A program made the position numbers and the translations under genes. The notes below the pieces were generated by a model, which saw only the letters and a list, made by a program, of their open reading frames with translations, had not been told where the DNA came from and made no database searches. Source: UMGS1484 sp045661365 (GTDB taxonomy: Bacteria; Bacillota; Clostridia; Oscillospirales; Acutalibacteraceae). Taken from it: a DNA stretch of 26,258 nucleotides. Within the stretch, counting starts at the first letter, position 1. Every line of letters begins with the position of its first letter. The stretch is from contig JAZRFL010000037.1 in assembly GCA_045661365.1 (NCBI GenBank), positions 1 to 26,258 on the forward strand, read 5' to 3'. Shown here in pieces: positions 15,633 through 21,463 of the stretch.

Positions 15633-17087
15633 ATGAATCTTTACGGTTCGCACAAACAAAATTTAACCATGTTGACCGAGTTTTGTCAACTCAACGTGGC
15701 GAGCGGTGCCTTTTCCAATCATTTGGTGGATACCGTGGCACATTACGATCTGTTTTTTCGCAACATTCCCGATGACGGCGGATTTATTATAGCGGCGGGG
15801 CTGTCTCAAGTAATCGACTATTTGCGCAATCTGCATTTTGACAACGAAGATATTGAATATCTTCGTTCCACCCAGCTGTACAGCGAGGAATTTTTGCAAT
15901 TTATTGCCGATTTTAAATTCACTTGCGACGTATGGGCAGTACCCGAAGGAACCCCCGTGTTTCCCTATGAGCCCATTGTTACGGTGAAAGGACCGTTGAT
16001 GCAAGCACAATTTATTGAAACCATGTTGTTGCTGATCATCAATCATCAGTCCTTGATCGCGACCAAAGCCAACCGTATTGTACGGGCGGCCGAGGGGCGT
16101 GAAGTGTACGAATTCGGCGCCCGTCGCTCCCATGGGGTAGATGCCGCGTTGCTTGGTTCTCGTGCGGCATATATTGGTGGATGTGCCGGTACTACCCAGG
16201 TGTTGGCCGCCAAGGAATTGGGGATTCCTTTCTTTACCACCATGACCCATAGTTGGGTGCAGTCTTTTGACAGCGAGTACGAGGCATTTGCTGCTTTTGC
16301 CAAAGATTGTCCCAATGATTGTGTTCTGTTGGTAGACACGTACAATACCATTCATTCGGGTGTTCCCAATGCCATTCGGGTGTTTGACGAGATTTTGAAA
16401 CCTTTGGGTGTTCGTCCAAAAGGAATTCGTATCGATTCGGGTGACATCACTTATTTAACCAAAAAGGCGCGCCGCTTGTTGGACGAAGCAGGATATCCGG
16501 ATTGTCAAATTACGGTGAGCAATTCTTTGGATGAAGAAATTATACGTGATATGCTGATTCAAGGTGCCAAAGTTGACAGTTTTGGTGTGGGAGAGCGATT
16601 GATTACATCAGCCTCATCTCCCGTGCTCAGCGGTGTATATAAATTAGCCGCCATTGAGCAAGACGGTCAAATTAAGCCGAAAATCAAAATCAGCGACAAC
16701 ACCGGCAAAATTACCATGCCGGGGGTTAAAACCGTGTGGCGTTTGATCGACCGTGATTTGGGCAAAGCAATTGCCGACGTGGTGACCTTGTCCCATGAGG
16801 AGATCGATCAGACCAAGCCTTACGAGTTGTTCGATCCGATCCACACTTGGAAAAGAAAAACCGCTGAGCATTTTATTGCAAGACGGTTGCTACAACCCAT
16901 TTTTGTTGGTGGGAAATGTGTGTATTCTTCTCCCACGTTGCCGGAAATTCAAAAGTATTGCGCCTCTCAAATTCAAATGCTGTGGGAAGAAGTCACTCGG
17001 TTTGAAAAACCCCATCACTATTACGTCGATTTGTCAGAGGAATTGTGGCAATTGCGACAAGATATGTTACAACAGTTTTCTTGGTAG
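15633..17087 (+). CDS. pncB: Nicotinate phosphoribosyltransferase
   Basis: Makes nicotinate mononucleotide from nicotinate and PRPP, the entry step of the Preiss-Handler NAD salvage route. The 484-residue length and motifs fit the Firmicute-type enzyme: N-terminal GAFSNHLVDTVAHYDLFFRN, EFGARRSHGVDAALLGSRAA (about 160-179), MTHSWVQSF (204-212), LLVDTYNT (232-239) and IRIDSGDI. ATG at 15633 is chosen because GAAAGGA lies 9 nt upstream; an in-frame TTG at 15615 precedes that site. Its stop TAG runs into the AGGAGG of the next gene. NadD, encoded at 9756-10352, would use the product. Confidence 0.97.
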   Translation: MNLYGSHKQNLTMLTEFCQLNVASGAFSNHLVDTVAHYDLFFRNIPDDGGFIIAAGLSQVIDYLRNLHFDNEDIEYLRSTQLYSEEFLQFIADFKFTCDVWAVPEGTPVFPYEPIVTVKGPLMQAQFIETMLLLIINHQSLIATKANRIVRAAEGREVYEFGARRSHGVDAALLGSRAAYIGGCAGTTQVLAAKELGIPFFTTMTHSWVQSFDSEYEAFAAFAKDCPNDCVLLVDTYNTIHSGVPNAIRVFDEILKPLGVRPKGIRIDSGDITYLTKKARRLLDEAGYPDCQITVSNSLDEEIIRDMLIQGAKVDSFGVGERLITSASSPVLSGVYKLAAIEQDGQIKPKIKISDNTGKITMPGVKTVWRLIDRDLGKAIADVVTLSHEEIDQTKPYELFDPIHTWKRKTAEHFIARRLLQPIFVGGKCVYSSPTLPEIQKYCASQIQMLWEEVTRFEKPHHYYVDLSEELWQLRQDMLQQFSW

Positions 17088-17099
17088 GAGGAATTTGAC

Positions 17100-17786
17100 A
17101 TGAATAGAATTCGTTTTGTTTTGTTGGCTATGATCATGGTGTTGACTTTGGCTATGGTTGGTTGCGGAGAAGAGACACCGCAAGAACAAACGGCAAGCAG
17201 TAGTCCGGTGGGATATTTTAACGGAGTTACTTCTACGGTGTTGACTGGCGATTCGGTCAAAAAACAAGTGGCCGAAGGTGCGCTTGACATTACCATAACC
17301 GCCGGTCAAAGCGAAGACCCGAACGAAGAAGAACCGCCTGTGCAGGGCGTTGTTACCTTGGGAATGTCGTCAGACGAGTTCAAAGCTTTGCTGGAAGAAG
17401 CGGGATTTGACACCACCTCGGAAGATGTGCGCCGTACCACCGAAGACAATGCGTACGTGGAATACCGTTGCTTTGGTGCCATAAACGGATACTATACCAA
17501 CGACGACCGCGAAAACGGTCTGGTAGCTGTGGTTTATTATGATACTGCTTATGGATTCGAAACCAAAAAAACCACCAAGGATCAAGTGCTGCAGGTCATG
17601 GGTGAACCTACCAAAGCGGCGCCCGCCAATGACCAAATGACAAAAATGTTTTTGATGAGTCAAAAAGGTGCTACTTATTTGGATTACGATTGCGGTAACA
17701 TCCACGTTACCTTTTACTTTGCTGCCGCAACGAAGCAACTGTGTGCTACGGTGATTTATCAAGAAGGTCTGTGGATTGCGCAGTAA
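17100..17786 (+). CDS. Putative lipoprotein of unknown function with tandem SmpA/BLIP-like motifs
   Basis: A 228-residue exported lipoprotein: hydrophobic signal peptide and lipobox MVGC with the lipidated Cys22, then a Gln/Ser/Glu-rich linker. The globular part contains two short segments with the same look, VTLGMSSDEFKALLEEAGF (85-103) and TTKDQVLQVMGEPTKA (158-173). Both follow the Gly-Met/Thr-x-x-Glu/Gln-Val-x-x-x-x-Gly pattern seen in SmpA/OmlA (BamE) and BLIP-type folds; the fold is inference. AGGAGG touching the pncB stop provides its start signal, so it is co-transcribed with pncB. It converges on the next gene with 12 bp between stops and no terminator. No role in NAD salvage can be read from the sequence. 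Confidence 0.82.
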   Translation: MNRIRFVLLAMIMVLTLAMVGCGEETPQEQTASSSPVGYFNGVTSTVLTGDSVKKQVAEGALDITITAGQSEDPNEEEPPVQGVVTLGMSSDEFKALLEEAGFDTTSEDVRRTTEDNAYVEYRCFGAINGYYTNDDRENGLVAVVYYDTAYGFETKKTTKDQVLQVMGEPTKAAPANDQMTKMFLMSQKGATYLDYDCGNIHVTFYFAAATKQLCATVIYQEGLWIAQ

Positions 17787-17798
17787 ACCATGCAACCG

Positions 17799-18683
17799 TT
17801 AAACGATACAAGCTGTCAGGAGAAGATCTTCTAACATAGGGTATTGTTCATGAAAGAAAAGGTCGCTTTCCATGTGAGGGATCATAACGTCAAAGGTGGG
17901 ACGTCCGGTCTGGTTGTTTACGTAATTTTTAAATCCCGTATCTACAATACTGCCTACGTCAGCTTCCAGGTCGTATCCTGCGGTTAAAGCCAGCAGTCTG
18001 GCAATGGGTTCGCTCTTTTGGGGATCGTCTTTTGCGTTTCGCCAAAACACTTCTCCTTTGCCGGGATAAAGTGCACAACCGTGCAATAAGGTTTGACTGA
18101 CACAATAATCGGCGATTGCCTTGGTTTCCGGCTCACAGGCAGCGGACGATCCGCCAAAGCCTTTGGGCGCAGGACCGTATATTCCACGGTTTTGTTCTCG
18201 TTTTTGTCGTTCTTCAAAACGGTAATCAAAATTACGAGGGATTTCCACACCCCTTGCGTTGGCATCCCATAATTTCGTGTTTCCACCGCATAAACGACGC
18301 ACTTTTCCGCTGTCTATCCCACCGCAGTGTGCTCCTCTGGCACAGATCTCTCGTCCGTCGGGATTTACAAATGGGATGATAGCGATTTTACGGTTTCGTA
18401 ATACCGTGACAGGATCAACACCGCAAATACGCCGTTTGGAACACAGTGCTTGTAAAAAGGATTCGGCAAATTGAAGTAAAGAACGTCCGCTTAAATGATC
18501 GGTTCCCCAAAAGGTTCCGGCAAGCACGACGGTTGGTGTATTTTCCCTTCCTATTTCCAACGCATAGATCGAACGTCCTACAACACTTTTGCCAATGGTT
18601 TTGACCCGTAAAAAGGGAAACTTGGCTTTTAAATGCCAAATGGTGTTTTGCAAATAGGTGTAATCGGTAATGATGTGATTCAT
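17799..18683 (-). CDS. M14 carboxypeptidase-fold protein lacking the zinc site (probable pseudoenzyme)
   Basis: A 294-residue protein without signal peptide that aligns with the M14 lipoprotein at 10718-11974. Shared landmarks are VNPDGREI (106-113) for SNPDGLEI, RGVEIPRNF (144-152) for NGVNLNKNF, CEPET (183-187) for SEPET and RPTF (261-264) for RPGF. The zinc ligands are replaced: GGIHARE reads AGTFWGT (His to F58, Glu to T61), SIHVRGD reads ALYPGKG (His to Y206), and the catalytic Glu region CLEL reads DVMI (M267). The frame is intact and the ATG has AAAGGTG 7 nt upstream, so it is not an obvious decayed gene. It may bind peptides or wall fragments without cutting. Divergent from the Nudix gene. 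Confidence 0.85.
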   Translation of the reverse strand: MNHIITDYTYLQNTIWHLKAKFPFLRVKTIGKSVVGRSIYALEIGRENTPTVVLAGTFWGTDHLSGRSLLQFAESFLQALCSKRRICGVDPVTVLRNRKIAIIPFVNPDGREICARGAHCGGIDSGKVRRLCGGNTKLWDANARGVEIPRNFDYRFEERQKREQNRGIYGPAPKGFGGSSAACEPETKAIADYCVSQTLLHGCALYPGKGEVFWRNAKDDPQKSEPIARLLALTAGYDLEADVGSIVDTGFKNYVNNQTGRPTFDVMIPHMESDLFFHEQYPMLEDLLLTACIV

Positions 18684-18701
18684 GACAAAGCACCTTTCTG
18701 T

Positions 18702-18730
18702 TTGTAAATTAAATAAATTCTACATATTAT
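18702..18730 (+). promoter_or_regulatory. Sigma-A promoter for the Nudix-HAD pair
   Basis: TTGTAA (18702-18707), exactly 17 bp, TATTAT (18725-18730), in an AT-rich 67-bp divergent gap. The leader to the ATG at 18751 would be only about 14 nt. Confidence 0.7.
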
Positions 18731-18750
18731 ATTCAAAAAGAAGGACACAT

Positions 18751-19284
18751 ATGAATATGGAAGAAATCAAAATTGAAAGCGAATGCGTTTACGACGGCGC
18801 CATTGTTTGCGTGAGTCGAGACACAGTTCGTTTGCCCGATCAAACCACCGCATTTCGTGAAGTGATCGACCACAACGGCGGCAGTTGTGTGGTAGCGGTG
18901 ACACCTGAAAAAAAGTTGCTTATGGTCCGTCAGTACCGTTACGGTGCGGGGCAGGTCATGTGGGAACTGCCGGCAGGCAAATTGGAAAAGGGAGAAGATC
19001 CTATGGTATGTGCTGCCCGTGAACTGGAAGAGGAAACGGGCTATAAGGCTACCGAGTTGGTATCGATTGGCTCATTTCATCCTACGCCCGCTTATTGTCG
19101 TGAACGCATCTTTATGTATTATGCCAAGGGACTCAGTTTGTCGCGGCAACAGTTGGATCACGGTGAATTTTTAGAAGTTGGTGAGATTCCCTTTGACCGA
19201 GCGTTAGATATGGTCAAGACAGGAGAGATTACCGATGCCAAAACGGTGATTGCCATATTAAAAGTTAAGGAGATGTTCGCATGA
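18751..19284 (+). CDS. Nudix hydrolase, probable ADP-ribose pyrophosphatase
   Basis: A 177-residue Nudix protein of the NudF/ADP-ribose pyrophosphatase group, expected to hydrolyse ADP-ribose to AMP and ribose 5-phosphate. A complete Nudix box runs from G76 to Y98: GKLEKGED, then RELEEETGY with the metal-binding EE pair. Flanking sequence (MVRQYRYGAGQVMWELPAGK and SFHPTPAYCRERIF) is typical of this group rather than MutT. ATG at 18751 follows AAGAAGGA; a longer open frame from 18682 would cross the promoter. Its stop overlaps the next gene (ATGA). The enzyme may recycle NAD breakdown products. Confidence 0.93.
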   Translation: MNMEEIKIESECVYDGAIVCVSRDTVRLPDQTTAFREVIDHNGGSCVVAVTPEKKLLMVRQYRYGAGQVMWELPAGKLEKGEDPMVCAARELEEETGYKATELVSIGSFHPTPAYCRERIFMYYAKGLSLSRQQLDHGEFLEVGEIPFDRALDMVKTGEITDAKTVIAILKVKEMFA

Positions 19285-19931
19285 TTCAAGCAGTTATCTT
19301 TGACATGGACGGTGTGTTGGTGGATTCGGAATTCGCCATGCGAAAAGCCGCTATTTTGGCGTTACAAGAATGGGGCGTTTCGGCAAAGCACGAGGATTTT
19401 ATTCCCTTTACCGGAGCAGGTGAAGACCGTTTTGTAGGCGGTGTTGCCGAACTGCACGGTGTTCCTTATGTGTTAGACATGAAACGTCGCGCTTATGAAA
19501 TTTATTTGGATATCTGCGATGAGGATATTGTTCGGTTTGAGAAGATTCCCGAAACGATAGAGCGACTTTCGGACATGGGTCTCAAAATCGCCATTGCCAG
19601 CGCAGCCGATGACATTAAGGTCAAAGCCAATATCGGCGCTGCAGGCATCAATCCCTTGTACTTGGGAGCGTTGGTGACAGGTAGCGATGTGGAAAAGAAA
19701 AAGCCCGATCCATCCGCTTTTTTGCTTGCGGCAAAAAAACTGAATGTCGAGCCTCAACATTGCATTGTTATAGAGGATGCAGTTAACGGAATTATAGCCG
19801 CCAATCGTGCGGGAATGCTTTCTATTGGTATTCTTTCTTCTTTCTCCGAAAAAGAATTAACCGATGCCGGAGCGACTGTTCTTGCCAAAGAAACCTACCT
19901 GATCCCTGAGTTGATCCAACGATTGGATTAA
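19281..19931 (+). CDS. HAD-IA phosphatase / beta-phosphoglucomutase-like
   Basis: A 216-residue haloacid dehalogenase-superfamily protein of the beta-phosphoglucomutase/phosphatase branch. Motif I is IFDMDGVLVDSE (D8, D10), followed by an alpha-helical cap, motif II IASAADD, motif III lysine in KKKPDPSAF and motif IV IEDAVNGIIAA. The substrate cannot be read from sequence: sugar phosphates or nucleotides are both possible. It starts in the Nudix stop (ATGA) with AAGGAGATG upstream, so the pair is one transcription unit. Its stop is only 2 bp from the stop of the convergent 98-residue gene, with no terminator visible. Confidence 0.92.
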   Translation: MIQAVIFDMDGVLVDSEFAMRKAAILALQEWGVSAKHEDFIPFTGAGEDRFVGGVAELHGVPYVLDMKRRAYEIYLDICDEDIVRFEKIPETIERLSDMGLKIAIASAADDIKVKANIGAAGINPLYLGALVTGSDVEKKKPDPSAFLLAAKKLNVEPQHCIVIEDAVNGIIAANRAGMLSIGILSSFSEKELTDAGATVLAKETYLIPELIQRLD

Positions 19932-19933
19932 GG

Positions 19934-20230
19934 CTACATAATCACGTACAACAACGCCAGCAACAGCAAGGGGTCGGTGTCGTGGTTGTTGAGCAATGCC
20001 AATACCATCAACACCAGCGAAGTGTCTTTGCCTTCAAAAAGTGATTTGAGGTTCAGCATTTCCAAGAACCCTTGCTTTTTTGTTTGTGGCTGTGTCGGTG
20101 TTATGTCAGCCGACGGAGTTTCGCGGTCCGATTCCACCCGTTGCTTGGCGCGTCGTTGCATTTCCATAACTCGCCGCTCAGCTTCTTGTTGCATATTGTA
20201 AAAATCATTGCTTGTGCTTTGTTGTGCCAC
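19934..20230 (-). CDS. Small protein of unknown function with hydrophobic C-terminus (98 aa)
   Basis: Function unknown. The N-terminal half (about 8-35) is a charged, Gln/Arg/Glu-rich helix likely to form a coiled coil. A Pro/Thr linker follows, then GFLEMLNLKSLFEGKD and two short hydrophobic stretches, SLVLMVLALL (71-80) and PLLLLALLYVIM (87-98), split by the polar NNHDTD. The C-terminal hairpin probably associates with the membrane or packs with a partner. The start is GTG, with AGGTGAT upstream. It is the last of three - strand genes of similar small size, 9 bp behind the second. I recall similar Asp-punctuated hydrophobic tails in clostridial hypothetical proteins, but cannot name a family. 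Confidence 0.75.
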   Translation of the reverse strand: MAQQSTSNDFYNMQQEAERRVMEMQRRAKQRVESDRETPSADITPTQPQTKKQGFLEMLNLKSLFEGKDTSLVLMVLALLNNHDTDPLLLLALLYVIM

Positions 20231-20239
20231 CTATATCAC

Positions 20240-20569
20240 CTACAAAATGCCTGCTTCTTTAACCGCAGGCAAAATATTGATCAATCGCAAGATCTTTACC
20301 GCATCGTCTACCCGTTTTTGTCGATGCTCCGTCAAATATGGGCGCAGTGCAAGCAAAACGCCTGCTCGGCGATCATTGGTATTGTTCTTAAGCAAATTGG
20401 CCATTTTCATAAGTCCTGCAATTTCTCCCGCCGAAATATCGGAAGGTTGTTGTGGCGTGGGAACAGGAGATTCAGCACCACCAAACAGATTCCCTGCCAT
20501 TGCTTTTAATTTTTCCATTTGTTCGGGAGAATTCATAATTCCCGCCAGCATCGAGGACAGGTCATCCAT
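20240..20569 (-). CDS. Small helical protein of unknown function (109 aa)
   Basis: No known function. It has an N-terminal helix-loop segment, LAGIMNSPEQMEKLKAMAG (8-26) ending in NLFGG, a Pro/Gln-rich linker (33-43), and a C-terminal region rich in leucine and basic residues (NDRRAGVLLALRPYLTEHRQ, then RVDDAVKILRLINILP). The latter reads as amphipathic helices rather than membrane spans. The ATG has AGGAGGG 6-7 nt upstream. Middle gene of a three-gene operon, 18 bp after the 79-residue gene. The N-terminal SPEQM segment resembles part of that neighbour, which hints at duplication or a shared fold. Confidence 0.78.
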   Translation of the reverse strand: MDDLSSMLAGIMNSPEQMEKLKAMAGNLFGGAESPVPTPQQPSDISAGEIAGLMKMANLLKNNTNDRRAGVLLALRPYLTEHRQKRVDDAVKILRLINILPAVKEAGIL

Positions 20570-20587
20570 GGCGTTTCCCTCCTGTGG

Positions 20588-20827
20588 TTAATCGAGTTTT
20601 TTGCCAAATAGTTTTAACAGTGCTTTTCCGGCAGGGGAATGGAGCAGTTCTTTCATCTTTTCGGGATCATTTAAAACAGCTTGCACTTTGGCTTGGTCGG
20701 TTTGACTCATGCTAGCGGTTAATTGGCTGATATCGCCGCTGTTGATTGCGGCTTTTACGGTTTTTGGATCGGCTTTTAATTGGTGAGAAGCCCCTTGAAT
20801 CCAATCTTCCATAGAACGATTATTCAT
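20588..20827 (-). CDS. Small helical protein of unknown function (79 aa)
   Basis: First gene of the three-gene small-protein operon; function unknown. All predicted secondary structure is helical, with no membrane span: MEDWIQGASHQLKADPKTVK, then a Ser/Thr-rich middle, then VLNDPEKMKELLHSPAGKAL and LKLFGKKLD. The DPEKM/SPAG pattern weakly recalls STI1-type or chaperone-adaptor helices, but I would not name a family. The ATG follows AGAGGTGATC. It is divergent from the phosphoesterase gene with only 39 bp between starts, so the two promoters must be packed very tightly or lie inside coding sequence. Confidence 0.75.
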   Translation of the reverse strand: MNNRSMEDWIQGASHQLKADPKTVKAAINSGDISQLTASMSQTDQAKVQAVLNDPEKMKELLHSPAGKALLKLFGKKLD

Positions 20828-20866
20828 ACGATCACCTCTACAATATATGAAGGAGAGAGCTTTGCT

Positions 20867-21334
20867 ATGCGCCTTTTGGTGTTTTCAGACAGCCACGGTG
20901 ACAAAAACAGTATGTTGGAAGCAATTCAAGCCCAGCCCTCTGCCCGTACTATTATATTCTTGGGAGACGGCATGGGTGACTTGGAATATGCACAATTGCG
21001 GTTTCCTGAGAAAAGTTTTTATGCGGTCAGCGGTAATTGTGACCTGGCAAGCATGGAGCCTTTGACCCGTTTGTTGGAGTTTGAAGGACAGCGGATCATG
21101 ATGACCCATGGACATGAATATCACGTAAAATTCGGTATTCGTGAAGCGACGCATACTGCGCATCGGAATCAATGTCAATTGTTGCTTTACGGTCATACTC
21201 ATCAGCCTGCCGTTACCTATGACGATGGTTTGTATATTATGAATCCCGGTTCGTTAAAACGGTATAACAGCTATACATATGGTGTTGTGGATTTGACCGA
21301 AAAAGGGATTTTTTGCAATATTGTGAAATTATAA
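20867..21334 (+). CDS. YfcE/MJ0936-type metallophosphoesterase
   Basis: A 155-residue calcineurin-like phosphoesterase with all metal-site blocks: FSDSHGD near the N-terminus, FLGDGMGDL, SGNCD, MTHGHEYHV and YGHTHQPAV. Members of this group hydrolyse phosphodiesters such as model cyclic nucleotide analogues; the natural substrate is usually unknown. ATG at 20867 is supported by AAGGAGAG 9-10 nt upstream and by the conserved MRLLVFSDSHG start; a longer frame from 20780 would overlap the divergent gene. The stop overlaps the left arm of its terminator. Confidence 0.93.
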   Translation: MRLLVFSDSHGDKNSMLEAIQAQPSARTIIFLGDGMGDLEYAQLRFPEKSFYAVSGNCDLASMEPLTRLLEFEGQRIMMTHGHEYHVKFGIREATHTAHRNQCQLLLYGHTHQPAVTYDDGLYIMNPGSLKRYNSYTYGVVDLTEKGIFCNIVKL

Positions 21335-21362
21335 AAGAGGATTGCGATGCATTCCTCTTTTT
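21333..21362 (+). terminator. Intrinsic terminator of the phosphoesterase gene
   Basis: AAAAGAGGA (21333-21341) pairs with TCCTCTTTT (21353-21361) with a short inner TGC/GCA extension, followed by T-rich sequence. The left arm begins inside the stop codon of the gene. Confidence 0.8.
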
Positions 21363-21397
21363 GAATGTTTTTGTGTGATTAATAACCGAATTTCTAA

Positions 21398-21425
21398 TGC
21401 AATCCATTTTTGGGTGTGTTATATT
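21398..21425 (+). promoter_or_regulatory. Weak candidate promoter for the DUF4838 gene
   Basis: TGCAAT (21398-21403) and TATATT (21420-21425) with a 16-bp spacer, about 38 bp upstream of the ATG. The -35 box is poor; the assignment rests on position and the good -10. Confidence 0.35.
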
Positions 21426-21463
21426 AATTGTGACAAATATCTATGTTTTAGGAGGGGTCAACC

